Assembly: GCF_019175385.1 (NCBI RefSeq)
Contig: NC_083348.1
Location: 46,150,950-46,214,949 of the forward strand
Reading direction: 5' to 3'
Source: Lycium barbarum
Lineage: Eukaryota > Streptophyta > Magnoliopsida > Solanales > Solanaceae
DNA length: 64,000 bases
Shown: piece after piece, positions 31,763-44,556 of the stretch
Numbering within the stretch: the stretch's first letter is position 1
Layout of the letters: each line of letters opens with the position of its first letter
The notes under the pieces: generated by a model
What the model was told of the DNA's origin: nothing
Databases searched by the model: none
What the model saw: the letters and a program-made list of their open reading frames with translations, nothing else
Position numbers and translations under genes: made by a program

Positions 31763-34107
31763 TGTTACACCCCGTAGTTTCATACGTGAAAATTTATAAG
31801 TGTTGGACGTTCTAAGTATAGGTACTGGAGCTCCCTTCAAGGATATATGATATTATACGAAGTAATCCTATGGTTATGACGATTTACGTTGATATAATAA
31901 GTTATGGTAAACTCCGGGACCAAGCAATTCGAATGAAAATAAATTTGTCGAGAAATTGGAAAAAGTTGATAGAATGTTAGGTCAACTTTGGAGGGGTATA
32001 TCTCCTAGTATATTAAGAGTTTTAAGGTGTTACAAAATCCCAAAAGAAGTTCGTCGAGTGTAGTTTCCAACGCAACAAATCGCTCGTCGATACGATATCG
32101 GAGTAAAGAATTATGGATGTTACAATTTAGGCTGATAGAGTGACCCGACCCGAATTTGAACCAATATAAAAGGGGTTTGCCCCCTCTTTTTTCTGCCAAA
32201 ACTTCTTCCAAACCACTCCAAAATTCTCTAGAAGGTTCCCCGACTCTCAAACCCAAATTTCAAGCTTAAAACAACGATAATTCCAGAATTTCAGGTCAGG
32301 CAACGTATAATTGCGAGTATAGAATCATATAGCGACGCTTTTGGTTTAAGTTTAAGGTGAAAAATGTGAAGATATGGCGATATTATTAGGAGTATGGTAT
32401 GAATCTCCTATTATTAATTTTAATTTTGGTTTATTTACGGAGATAAAACTGTCAAATAGCCGTATAATAGTTTTGTTGGTTGAAATATGGGATAAACCCC
32501 ATATGGGATGTTTGTGGAGTATTTTGGTGTTTAGAATAATATGATTAATGTTGGTATTGATTTTGTTGTTGTTAGTTGCTGAATTACTATTTTGGGCTAG
32601 GCACATAAATAGGGGAGATGCTGCCGAAATTTCGGCAGATTCTAGAAGGATTTATATCAAGGACTAAGACAAGCATTGAGTAGTTAAAGTTAAGGTGACC
32701 AAAAAGGTATGTTAAGGCTACTTCATTTCTTTCTAAAGGCATGATTCTTTTTCCTATGAATGCATACAGGGATTCCATAATATCCTTATTTCCAAAAAGC
32801 CCAAAGCTCATGATTCTCAAAGTTCTTATAATGCTAAAGATAGATGTTTCTATGATGGTAACAATGATGATGATTCCATTTATTAAGATTCCTACTATTT
32901 TGACCTTTTTGACTATTCGCACAAAGATGTGCTATTCACGAATGTTATACTTGGGTTACCATAACCCTAGTGTAGTACTCCTCTCTAGTTAAGAGATAGT
33001 ATAAGAATAGTTGAGTTATATGAGATGATTGAATGTCAGGAGGTATAATTAGTGTATATCTTATTTATAGGCTATTATGTTGCCTTCGAGTTATCATTAT
33101 ATGTATACGTCTGGCCTACGGGTCATGCAGTTGTTGCCTGGCCTACGGGTCATGGAGTTGTTGCCTGGCCTACCGGTCATGGAGTTGTTGTCTGGCCTAC
33201 CGGTCATAGAGTTATTGCCTGACCGACGGGTCACGGAGTTGCGCATACCTGACCTACGGGTCATGGAGTTGACTATACCTGACCTACGGGTCATGGAGTT
33301 GATTATACCTGACCTACAGGTGATGGAGTTGATTAGACTTGACCTACGGGTCATGGACTTGAGTATACCTGGCCTATGAGTCATGACATTTTATTTATGG
33401 AGTTATGTTATCTATGCCTGACCTTCGAGTCATGAAGTTATAGCTATAGAGTGATGTTATCTTGCCTCAGATGAGAGGCAACCCAGGTAGAGCACCTCCA
33501 GATGCTCTCTTGAAATATCCGAAGTATAGTTTGTTATTTCATTTCAGTTGTTATCTTTCCTTACATATTCAGTACATAATTCGTACTGGCGTCCCTTTGT
33601 CTGGGGGCACTGCGTTCATGCCCGCAGGTTCAGGTAGTCGGACAGACGATTAAACTTAGTAGGCCTTCCACTAAGCCACAGTCAGTGCACTCCACTTGGT
33701 CCGGAGCTACAGTCCCTTTTGGTGGTATGCTATTTTGACATGTATATATGGGTGTGACAGGGCCTTGGCCTATCCTTTCTGCAGCTCGTGTTCCGTAGAG
33801 GTCTGTAGACATTTGTATGTAGTTGAGATATTATGTAGCCATGTTAGCTCTCAGTTTTGTTGTTCAGCTTACATAGCAGCCTCGTCCGCTTGCTCAGTTG
33901 TGTATATATATTTTAGATGTGTGTGTGCCCAGTTCAGACGAGATAGACAACATTTTTTTATATATATCCAGATTACGGCCTCGCTGGCTGGTTGATATTG
34001 TCGGTGTGCAGGTAGGCCTTAGCAGAGTTTTAGATTTAGAGTGGTTCACTCAGTGCCTAGTTTGGCATTGAGTGCCGGTCACGTCGCTCCAAATATAGGG
34101 TGTGACA
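31763..34107 (+). mobile_element. Solo LTR, family 2 (2345 bp), in leader of element 3
   Basis: Starts TGTTACACCCCG, ends ATAGGGTGTGACA, flanked by AAGGC at 31758-31762 and 34108-34112. Joining the flanks gives the normal leader order (GCTGCAAGGC then ATTTAGGAAG). It carries a ~30-bp minisatellite (33107-33395) and a diverged twin-hairpin block (33566-33630). This family shares little with family 1 outside that block and the ends. Confidence 0.92.
33107..33395 (+). repeat. Minisatellite, ~28-31 bp unit
   Basis: About ten imperfect tandem copies with the core CTACGGGTCATGGAGTTG and a variable part (TTGCCTGGC or ATTATACCTGAC). The early copies are about 28 bp and later ones about 31 bp, so the array grew in two stages. 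It produces long apparent frames on both strands that are not genes. Confidence 0.9.
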
Positions 34108-34209
34108 AAGGCATTTAGGAAGATTTCCTTTCTTTCTTATTTTAGATCATGCGATAGAACCATGATATGAGGATTCTCTTTTTCCTGACCATATGTTATG
34201 ATTTCAGTA

Positions 34210-35550
34210 ATGCCTATGATGAGAAAAACAACAGCGGCCCAGAAGGGCAAGGCAATGGTCGGAAGAAGGATTGAGCGGGAGTGGCCGGTAGATATAGAGG
34301 AAGGCGGGTCCCAAAATAAAGTTCATCCCAGACCTCTTATACCCAACCGCTCCAGAGGAGCATACAGGAACTCTAGCACCCCCAGTTCCCCCACCTGATA
34401 CCTCGGGTCGGGAGGTGCGAGAGGCTATTCGGTTGTTGACTCAGATAGTCGCCGCTCAGGCCTAGCGACAGGGTGCAGGTTACGGTGAAAGAGCCATTAG
34501 TGCCAGTGTTCGAGACTTTCTTAATTTGTCCCCTCCAGAGTTCTTTTGGTCGAAACCAGAGGAGGACCCACAGAATTTTATAGATGAAATGCTGAGAACG
34601 TTGTGAGTGATGCACGCTTCAGACACCGAGTCAGTGGAGTTAGCTTCCTACAAATTACGGGATGTGGCTGTGTATTGGTATAATGCTTGGATGTCTTCCA
34701 GAGGGGATAATGCACCTCTACCCGTGTGGCAGGAGTTCGTAGATGCCTTTCTTCGACATTATTTTCCACCGAAGGTTCGTCGGGCGAGAGTAGACATAAT
34801 TTTTACTCTTAGACAAGAAAAAAGAAGTGTACGGGAGTATATTCTCTAGTTTAACTCTTTAGCTAGGTATGCTCCTACTATTGTAGCAGAAATGGAAGAC
34901 CGAGTGCACCGGTTTGTGGTGGGACTCGAGCCCCATTTGATTAATGAATGTTCCACAGCTGCTTTACTTGGCCCGTAATCAGGCATATGCTCAGAATCTA
35001 GAAGATCACTAGAGAAGGCAATCTGAGGATTGAATGAGGGTCGGTCTAAGAGAGCTAGGTCTTCTAGTCAGTTAGAGGATGTCAGGGGTAGTCTTAGGCC
35101 CCCACTTCCAGCTACCAGTATTCCTTCACCGTCACTTAGGCCGGCTTATTTTGAGTTAGGTCCGAATTCGAGGGCTTCGGATTTTCAGCACCAGAGAGAA
35201 TCGACACAAAAGAGGATGCCCCCTCCACGATGCAGTCAGTGTGGTAGAGCCCATTCTAGATGATGTAGTCAGGGCTCTAATGTATGTTATACATGTGGGG
35301 TTTCAGGTCACTATATGCGGGATTGCCCGATGAATGATAGAGGTGGTATGGCTCGACCCACTGGATCAATAGCAGCTTCAGCCTCCTCCGTATGCTTCCT
35401 AGAACGAGGCCCTCAGAGTTCAGTTAGCAGAGGTAGAGGTGGAGCGTCTAGCTCGGGCAGTGGTCAGAACCGCATATATGCTTTAACTAGACATCAGAAT
35501 CAAGAGCAGCTACCCTATGATAATATAGGTATATTTACGAGTTATGTGTG
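34210..35550 (+). pseudogene. gag: Element 3 gag, heavily decayed; pol absent
   Basis: ATG at 34210 begins [15 protein letters not shown], the family start. The frame then shifts several times. The gag core is readable at 34607-34849 (SVELASYKLRDVAVYWYNAW, RSVREYIL), a linker at 35030-35263, and the CCHC knuckle CYTCGVSGHYMRDC at 35285-35326, followed by NRIYALTRHQNQEQ. At about 35536 the protease region is reached and the sequence passes into what is normally 3' untranslated DNA (35550-35680). Protease, reverse transcriptase, RNase H, integrase and chromodomain are all missing. Confidence 0.85.
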
Positions 35551-35680
35551 GTTAAAAAGTTATTATTACATATGGTGGCCGGTGTGGTATTGTGCATTTT
35601 AGCTTGTTGTGTCATAGGTTGGTAGTATTATAGTTACCGAGGAAACCCTGCAGAAATTTCCATAAGGTCCCTAAAAATTT

Positions 35681-35721
35681 AACATTCGAGGACGAATGTT
35701 TTTAAGGGGGGGGGGGGAGAA
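35681..35721 (+). promoter_or_regulatory. Pre-PPT hairpin and G-rich PPT of element 3
   Basis: Perfect stems AACATTCG/CGAATGTT with loop AGGA (35681-35700), then TTTTTAA and a run of 12 G followed by AGAA directly before the LTR at 35722. The G run is longer than in the other elements. Confidence 0.85.
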
Positions 35722-37104
35722 TGTTACACCTCGTAGTTTTCGTATGTTGCGATTCGAGCTACCTTTCAGGAGGTATGTGAGATTATATGTGTTTATCTTA
35801 TAGTTATGAGGGTTTAAGTTCATATAATAAACTATGGAAGGGTTGAAAGGCAAGTGAATCAACGAAATTAAGTTTGTTCGAACTTTGGAGAAAATATGAA
35901 GGGGAAATTTTTGCCTAACCTGGAGAAACAATACCTTTTTGTATATGAGAAGTTTTGAGGGAAAGCAAAAGCCTAAACTGAAGTAAGTCTAGTTTCCAAC
36001 GCAACAAACTGCTCATCGATACGGCATCGGAGGAAGGAGATATGGACGTTGCAAGTCTGACTAGCAGCCCAGGAAATCGCTCTGCGCGAACGCGCCAGAA
36101 GGTGGCGCGAATGCCCAGAAGGGTGATAGGAAACCCAGCGCGAACGCTCCACTACCCAGCGCGAACACGCTGAGTACTTTCTAGGTCGGTGTAAACCCAC
36201 TCTAGACAAGTATAAAAGGGGATTACCTCCTTATTTTCAGACCAAACACCCCCAAAAAGCTCCCAAACATTCCGGAGAGTTCTCCCAACTTCCATCCATT
36301 AAAGTTTACAGCGAATTAAGTGAAATCTCCAGATTTAGGTCCGGACAGCGTATAGTTGTCATTATTATATCATATTGCGGCGAAACTTAGCTTGGATTCA
36401 AGGTGGTAATTGAAGATATTGTAGTTCTAGCGGGTGAAAAGTATGAATCTTTCCTTATAAATATTTATTTAAGCTTATCTACGGAGGAAAAGTTATTAAA
36501 TGATCGTATGGGTTGAGAAATTGGATAAAACATCGTGTGGGATGTTTATGGAATATATTGGTATTGATTATATTGTTGTTGGTTGTTAGATTGTAATTTC
36601 GGGCTAGGCATATAAATAGGGGAGATGCTGCCCAAATTTCGACAGGTTCTAAATGGATTTAAATTAAAGGCTTAAGACAAGTGTATGATGGTGAGCCTAA
36701 CAATAGTATGAATGGTTTTATATGTAGATTACGAGACTAAGAACGATCTTAAATAGATTTCAAGACGGGAGGTAGGTTGGAAAGTCGAGAAGTAAGCTTC
36801 TAGGTATGTTAAGGCTAAACCTTTTCTTTCTTAAGGCATGATTCCTTTGTTGTGAACCTATATATGATATATTCAATAACCCTATTTCTAAAAATACCAA
36901 AGCTTACAGCTCCCGATGTTCCTGTTATATCATTGAGCTTGTTTCGTGTATATATATACGTATGCATGATATTATACTCATAGTTGGCCTTCTTGGCCTT
37001 ATTTTTCCGTTTAATACATAGAGGATGCGAGTTATCAGTTGGTTCGCTCGGTTTCCGTAAGATGCCGGGTGCCAATCACGCCTCACCAATGTTGGGGTGT
37101 GACA
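35722..37104 (+). mobile_element. 3' LTR of element 3, family 2, internally deleted (1383 bp)
   Basis: Starts TGTTACACCTCG after the PPT and ends GTTGGGGTGTGACA. It matches the family-2 solo LTR (31763-34107) at both ends but lacks about 1 kb of the middle, including the twin-hairpin block, so the deletion joins the part after GGCATGATTCC to the U5 end. It is inserted in a minus-strand LTR (37105 on). Confidence 0.88.
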
Positions 37105-37857
37105 CGTAACAATGGAATCATGCCATAAGAAAGAAAGGGATAGCCTTAAACATACCTTGTCGACTCCTTAAATACTTAACGCTTGTCTTCCCAAGCTTGT
37201 AAATCTACATTCAAGATGATTCATACTAGAGTTAAGCCTTGAAAGCTCTCATAAGGTCAAACTGGAGTAATTAGTGAGTTAACGAAAATTAGGCAGCACT
37301 TCCCCTATTTCATCTACTTCCACAAAATTCCAAAACTATTCCCAAACAACAATAACAACATCAGAAATATCATAATCAAGATATTTCATTTAAATTAAAT
37401 TTAAATCAAGCCAAAATCCCCTTTGAAAATCAACCCATAGTCATCCACTTCAACTTGACACCTTGACCTCTGTACTATGATTCCTTTCCTCCTCAAGACT
37501 TGTTAAAACTTTAAACCAACTCAATTATATGAAATAAGATGAATAACTACCTTTTACTAGAAGAACTTCACCTCACTCACTTTCTTCCAAGACCATATTC
37601 ACCACAATTTCAAATATAAGTAAGAACAATCATCTTCCATGAGTTAGCTTGGGATTTTGGAGTTTGATTTCTCTTTGAATGGTTTGGAAGGTTATAATAA
37701 TATTGAGAGAGAAGTGTGGAAAGTGGATATGAAAAATGATATCTTTTAGAGTTTAAAAAAAGATTAAAACCGCCCCATCGCCCCGTGTTGCGCGGGAGAT
37801 GCGGCCCAACAAGTGGGCACTTGCGGCCGCATATTCCCTCCACAATATGGGGAGGTT

Positions 37858-39271
37858 TGATGTGGCATGATTTTACGCCACAAATCGATGCTTTTTTGCA
37901 ATAAGTTTTACTTGTTTTTAAGCAAGTCCATGTGATTTTAAGTGGTTTTTAGTGTTTTTCCGGTAACGGAACAGCTTTGGCATGACAACCGTTGAAAGTG
38001 CAGAGCCAGGTCGTAAACTCAGTTTACGGTCCGTATTCTACAATACGGGCCGTATTCCATCGTTGTATTAAAGGATAACAGAACCAGAAAGGCAGGTTGA
38101 GAAGATGGAGATTTACGAGCTCAGTTTACCGACCGTATTTCAGTTTACGATCCGTATTCCAACACGTATTTAACCATTCGAGCAATTGGCAGAAAGTATG
38201 AGTTATGGAAGCAGAAAGACGACCAGGCAATTTACGGGCCGTAAACCACTTTACGATCCATATTTCAAAAGATGGAATTTTCTCACAACTGAAAGACGAC
38301 TAGTTCGTAAACTGATTTACGGTCCGTATTTCAATTTACGGACCGTATTTCGTAACGACTGGACCAAAGTGCAAATCTGTAACTTTTATGTTTTCAAAAC
38401 CTATAAATAGTCATTGTAGGGTTTTTACTGGACATCAGTTATTATATTTTTGTCTCTTGACTTAGAACATTAAATACTCTCTAGTTTTTGAAGATTCAAA
38501 CATCAATTCAAGTATTATCAATTCATCTTTTCTTCCAAAGTAGGCAATTATGAATTCTTCAAGTTCTTATTTCTTGTTCTTATTCATGAGTAGCTAAATT
38601 CCCTTACTAGGGTTGTGAACCCAATGATGGCTGTTTTGTGATTGGGTTTGTGATTGATATACAAATAATAAATTATTAGGGTTTAGTTATTCTTCATTCT
38701 TCATTCATAATTAATGGTTGCAAACATTGATTAAAGCCATAAACCTTGATTTATTTGGGAAAATAATTAGGGTTGGTAAGAATAACTAATAAGAACTCAA
38801 AGCTTTAAACTTTGTTAAATAAATTAAATTAGGAATAAGAAGAATTTACTTGGCATGATTAATCGTTCTACATGGTTACTTTCTTATATTTGGGAAAATC
38901 ATAGAAAGACATAATCTTTATTTGTTGGGAAATAGTAGAGATTCACACAGATATTAAGTGCATTCATATTATAATCCATTATAAGTATATCAAGATCAAT
39001 ACCTATGATCATACACCCTATCTAACGGGGACACAACCTTAGTTTCTTTTACCATAAATTTCTGCCAAAGCAATAGATAGCAATTAGTTATAGAAAAACC
39101 AACTTTAGCAAAATCATCGGATTAAGACATTAGACCTAAAACTTAGCATCTGACGACTTTAGTAACCTTTTCACACCATATTCCCTGTGGGATTCAACCC
39201 CAACCTTGTTGGGTTACTATATTTGACAACGTCCGCATTATACCATTAATAGGTGTAATTTGAGCGTATCA
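37858..39271 (+). mobile_element. Solo LTR, Tat/Ogre-like family (1414 bp)
   Basis: Starts TGATGTGGCATG and ends TTTGAGCGTATCA, unlike the TGTTA...TGACA ends around it. The end region (GGATTCAACCCCAACCTTG, TTTGACAACGTCCGC) resembles LTR ends I associate with the Tat/Ogre Gypsy lineage; that family call is from memory. The flanks are AGGTT (37853-37857) and AGGTC (39272-39276), a 5-bp duplication with one change. A TATA box (CTATAAATAG, about 38401-38410) follows a cluster of TACGGWCCGTA-type motifs. Confidence 0.75.
38010..38360. repeat. TACGGNCCGTA palindrome cluster upstream of TATA
   Basis: About eight copies of TTTACGGTCCGTATT-like sites (near 38020, 38042, 38132, 38148, 38223, 38250, 38317 and 38336), with variants GGGCC and GATCC at the centre. 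They end about 50 bp before CTATAAATAG. The same motif is clustered in the unrelated LTR at 4846-5200. Confidence 0.75.
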
Positions 39272-39716
39272 AGGTCCTGGGAAGTAAGGTCCCCCAAAAA
39301 TGGGAGTTTTCAGCCAATATGCTACACAGCAAACTCAGTATGCGGCCGCAAACTGCCCACAAACTCCAATTTTCGCGAAAATGCATTCTTTTCGATTTGT
39401 TTGACCTCCAATTCATATGGTACGTCCTTAACACTTATGTAAACTTTAATTAACCATATAAGGATCCCTATGACTCCCTCTCAAGCTAATGATAAAATAT
39501 GTATAGCACAAATGATGCAAAATCTTCCAAAGACATTACACCAATTCTAACCTTCACGAACCTGCTTCCACCGATTCATTTAACTTCGAAACCTTAAGGT
39601 ACATACTTAAAATTGTTAGATATATTCCTTAACCTCATAGGGGCTTCATGTCCATTTTGGGCTTACATTAGTTTACTTATAATGCAAACGACGCGAAATC
39701 TTTCCATGGTGTAACA

Positions 39717-39752
39717 TCCTTCCCCCCTTAGGAACATTCGTCCTCGAATGTT
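39717..39752 (-). promoter_or_regulatory. PPT and pre-PPT hairpin of element 4
   Basis: Minus-strand reading: stems AACATTCG/CGAATGTT with loop AGGA (39752-39733), then CCTAAGGGGGGAAGGA to the LTR start at 39716. The next 165 bp (39753-39918) are untranslated with nothing recognised. Confidence 0.85.
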
Positions 39753-39918
39753 AGACTCTTAGGGGACTTACAATTTTTTTTTATAGAGTTTCCCTTGTAA
39801 CTATACCACTACCATCTAAGATACAACAACAACTGAAAATATACAACGCCTTGCAGGGCCACAACGACAATAACAATAATGGCCCCACACGACCAAGAAA
39901 TCATAAAGAAAGAAAGCA

Positions 39919-42900
39919 TTACGCACCTGAAGACAATGGTGTCTCTGTCTGAACCTCCTCTCGAAGTGGAAACAATTGTGGATACTTGGACCTCATATCT
40001 TCTTCAGCTTCCCAAGTCATTTCTTCCTTATTACTGTTTCTCTAAGGAACTTTGACTGAAGCTACATCCTTAGTCCTCAATCTCCGAACCTACCTATATA
40101 AGATAGCAATGGGGACCCCTTCATATGATAATTGCTCGATAACTTTAACATCATTTACAAGTACAACTCTGGAAGGGTCTCCAATACACTTGCGAAGCAT
40201 TAACATATGGAAAACCGGGTGGACTGATTTCAAGTCTGAAGGTAGATCTAACTCATAGACTACCTGGCCCAATCTTTGTACAATCCTGTAAGGCCCAATG
40301 TACCGAGGACTAAGCTTACCTTTCTTATCAAATCTCATAACGCCTTTCATAGGTGACACCTTCAATAATACCCAGTCATCAACTAGGAATTCTAAGTCTG
40401 GTCGGCGATTATCTGCATAAGACTTCTAACGACTCTTGGCATTCAATAATCGGTCCTTAATAAGCTTGACCTTCTCCATGGCCTGTTGGATCAAATCTAG
40501 TGCTACTAACTTAGTCTCCCCCACTTCGAACCATCTAATTTGTGATCTATACTTCTGCTCATATAAAGCCTCATACGAGGCCATCTGAATACTGGCATGG
40601 TAGCTACTATTATATGCGAACTCAATAAGCAGAAAGTGATCATCCAAACTACCTCTAAAGTGTAGCACACATGTCCATACCATGTCCTTGAGAGTCTGAA
40701 TGGTACGCTCAGCCTGTCCATCAGTCTGGGGGTGAAATATTGTGCTAAGACTCATCTGAGTTCCCAAACACTTTGTAACTACTTCCAGAAGTTAGCTGTA
40801 AACTGTGTAGCCCTGTCAGAGACAATGGATACTGGAACACCATGGATTCGTACTATCTCCTTGATATAAAGCTTTGCATAGTCTTCAGCTGAGTCCGTCG
40901 TTCTAAAAGGTAGAAAATGAGCTGATTTTGTAAGTCTATCAACAATCACCCATATGGAATCAAACTTACGCTGAGAACGAGGCAAGCCTGTAATGGAATC
41001 CTTGTTAATTACTTCCCATTTCCAAGTCGGCATCTCAATGGCTTGCAATAATCCACTGGGCTTCTGATGCTTAATCTTTACCTGCTGACAGTTAGGACAT
41101 TAGGCTACAAACTCTGCTATGTCTTTCTTCATTCCATTCCACCAATAAATTGATTTAATATCATGATACATCTTTGTCGTTCCCGGATGAACAGAATAAC
41201 GGGAACAATGGGCCTCTCCCAAGATCTGGCAACATAATCCTGCAACATCAGGAACACATAGTCGGCCTCGATATTAAGAACTCTATCTACAGAAATCTCA
41301 AATGGTGACTTTTTCTTCTGGGGAGATGTATCGCTGTAATGAACTAACATGGGATCCTCATACTGGTGCTCTTTCACCACAGCTACTAAAAATGGAACCA
41401 CTGTAGTATGAATAGTAATTCTCGTATCGGTCGAGCATAGTAATCGGAGTCCTAGGTTAGCTAGCTGCTGAAGCTCACGTGCTAACTCCCTTTTCTCTAG
41501 CGAAACATCACATAAGCTACCCATGGATCTACAGCTAAGGGCATCAGCTACTACGTTTGCCATCCCAGGTTGATACAAAATGCTAACATCATAATCTTTC
41601 AATAGCTCCAACCATCACCTTTGACGCAAATTTAACCCTTTCTGCTTGAAAATATACTGGAGACTATTATGGTCTGTATAGATGTCAACATGAACTCCAT
41701 AAAAATAGTGCCTCCACATCTTTAATGCATGAATCACCGTAGCCAATTCTAGATCATGGTTCGGGTAGTTTTTCTTGTGTTTCTGCAACTGTCTTGAAGC
41801 ATAAGTTATATCCTTGCCATGCTGCATCAATACACAACCTATTCAAACACCTGAAGCATCACAATAGATAACATAGCTTTCCGATCCGTCTGGAAGTGTC
41901 AAAACCGGGGCCGAAGTCAATCTGTTCTTCAACTCCTGAAAACTATGCTCACAAGCATCCCTCCATTGAAATTTAGCCAATTTCTAAGTCAGCTTCGTCA
42001 ATGGTGCATAAATGGAAGAAAAAACCTCTACGAATCTTCTGCAATAACCTGCCAAGCCTAGAAAACTACGAACTTCCGTCGGTGTTGTAGGTTTCGACCA
42101 AGTCTATATAGCTTCAATTTTCTGGGTATCCACCCGAATACCATCAGGTGAAATGATGTGCCCTAGAAAAGCCACAGAATTCAACCAAAACTCACATTTA
42201 GAGAATTTCACATACAACTTCCGAGCCTAAAGAACTCTAACGACAATACGTAAATGATCTGCATGCTCTGCCTTAGGTCGAGAGTATACCAGAATATCAT
42301 CAACAAACACGATCACAAATAAATCTAGGAAAGGTCTGAATACACTGCTCGTCAAATCCATAAATATCACGGGTGTATTAATAAACCCGAACGACATTAC
42401 CCGAAACTCGAAATGACCATATCTTGTTCTGAAGGCCATCTTAGGAATGTCTTTCTCTCTAACTCTGACTTGGTGATCCCCGGATATTAAATCTATCTTC
42501 CAGAACCATTTAGCACCCTGCAACTGATCAAATAATTGATCAATTCTTGGAAGTGGATATTTGTTCTTTATTGTCACCTTATTCAGCTGCCTGTTGTCAA
42601 TACACATCCGTAATGAAAGATCTTTATTTCTTACAAACAACACAGGTGCTCCCCACAGTGACGAACTGCGCCTGATAAAGCCTTTCTCGAGCAAATCCCT
42701 GAGTTGATCCTTTAATTCCCTTAATTCAGCAGGTGACATTTTATAAAGAGTAATAGATATTGGCTTAGTATCTGGTAATATATCAATGGCAAAGTCAATC
42801 TCCCGTTTTGGTGAAAGGCCTGGAAACTTGTCAAGGAATACATCTGGAAACTCATTAACCACTGAAATAGACTGAAGAGTCAGCGGCTTTAATTCTTTAT

Positions 42901-44556
42901 CCTGAACCCGAACTAAATTGTAAATACAAACCTTTACGATCATCTTCCTTGCCTTGAGATAGGAAATAAACCTACCTCTCGAAGATGCTATATTACCCTT
43001 CCACTCTAGAAAAGGTTCTCCTGGAAACTGGAATCGAACCATCTTCGTTCCACAATCAACATTGGCATAACAAGAAGCTAACTAATCCATACCCATAATT
43101 ACATTAAAGTCTATCATATCTAGCTCAATCAAATCTGCCATAGTATGATGATCACAGACTATAACCACACAAATTTTATATAACTATCTAACTATTATTG
43201 GGTTACCAACGTGTGTAAACACTTCGAAAGGTCTAATCAACTCAGGTTTCACCCCAAACCGACCAGCAATGTAAGGAGTAACATACGACAATGTAGAACC
43301 TGGATCAATCAATGTATACACATCATGAGAAAATACTGATAATATACCTGTAACAACATCAGGTGAAGACTCAAGATCATGTCATCTAGTCAGTTCATAA
43401 ATATGGTTCTGAGGATCGCTCAAACTGGACGCTCCCCCTTTGCCTCTACTACGACCTGCAGACATCTAAGAGCCTTGCCCCGAAGGGCGTACAGATGATA
43501 ATGAACCAGTTGTTGATCCTGTGGGCAGAACAATACCTCTACCACCTCTCAATGGATAGTCACACATCATATGGCCTGGCTGACCGCAGGCATAACAAAT
43601 ATCTGAACCCAAGCGGTACTGTCCAGAATGCAGCTTACCACACTGGGCACATCACATTAAAGTGGCCTCATCTGGTCCGAAACACCTTTATACTCAGAAC
43701 CCAAGGCTCTGGAACTCGGACCTGGTCCTGAATAAATAGGTCAATCAAATATCAAATCTTTGACCTGTGAATCATGGAGGTGCATTAGCCGCTGAATGGC
43801 CTGAGTGCCTAGAATAATGCTGCCTCTGACCCCCTCTGAATTCACTAACAACACCTGAGGATCTGGCCTTCTTATTATAATCCCTATCATACTCACGCTC
43901 AACCCTCTGCTGTTGTTGATGCTGCTCAATATTTTGGGCATGCGCCTGAATTCGGGAAATATCCATACCTATCTTAAGTGAGGCCATCAAGCAGTCATCA
44001 ATCAGATGCGGCCCCAATCCACTCACGAACCGATAGACATGATCTCCCATGTCAGCTACCATAGCTGGAGCATACCTATCCAGTGAATTAAAATGAAGGT
44101 TATACTCCCGAGCACGCATGTTCCCCTATCTAAGGTTCAGGAACATATCAGCTCCGGCCCGTCAAATTTCTGGCGATAAATAATGTCAAAGCAAAGCATC
44201 TACGAACTCCTGCCATATGGGTGGAAGTGCGTTAGCTCCTCTAGAAGACACCCAGGTATAATACCAATGAACAACCACATCCCGTAATCTGTAAGAAGCT
44301 AACTCCACCGACTCAAAATCTAAAGCATGCATCACCCAAAACGTCCTCAGCATCCCATCTATAAAGTTCTGCAGGTCCTCATCTGGTTTCGACCCAAAGG
44401 TATTCGAGGGTTCTAAATTAATAAAATCACGAACTCTAGCACTAACAACCCTATCACCATAACTCGTACCCTGTCGCTGGGCCAAAGCGGCTACTAACTG
44501 GGTCAACAACTGAATAGCCTTTGTCATCTCCTCTCCTAAGGCATCTGGTGGAGGAA
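39919..44556 (-). pseudogene. gag-pol: Element 4 gag-pol, decayed, 5' part cut off
   Basis: Reading leftward from 44556: gag core (SVELASYRLRDVVVHWYYTW; 44575-44186 and 44119-43772), a CCHC knuckle near 43600-43560 whose last Cys reads Tyr (CYACGQPGHMMCDY), protease DPGSTLSY near 43300, reverse transcriptase (43042-42227) with VFVDDIL in place of YxDD, RNase H (about 41880-41500, [14 protein letters not shown] and YTDHNSLQY), integrase (41130-40430) with MDxITGLP-type, SDRATQF and [15 protein letters not shown] motifs, GPYRIV and a chromodomain-like end to the stop at 39919-39921. Many stops and frame shifts interrupt it. Gag is cut at 44556 by element 5, and its start lies right of the window. 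Confidence 0.9.

Larger units (their letters stand above)
37105..39716 (-). mobile_element. 3' LTR of element 4, minus strand, truncated and split
   Basis: On the minus strand it begins TGTTACACCATGG at 39716, next to a PPT. The other end is cut by element 3 at 37105, in the stretch AGGCTATCCCTTTCTTTCTTATGGCATGATTCC that follows the donor-like region in other LTRs. A TGAT...ATCA solo LTR (37858-39271) splits it. It has TGCGGCCGCA palindromes at about 37821-37830 and 39341-39350, a GC variant of the TACGGWCCGTA motif. Confidence 0.82.

Noticed and set aside
33077..33384. Repeat-rich frames on both strands
   Set aside because: They are translations of the minisatellite; a unit near a multiple of three keeps both strands open. 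No start context or homologue supports them.
37610..37843. Minus-strand frame of 77 codons near the solo LTR border
   Set aside because: It is LTR sequence of element 4 with no relative and is cut by the Tat-like insertion.
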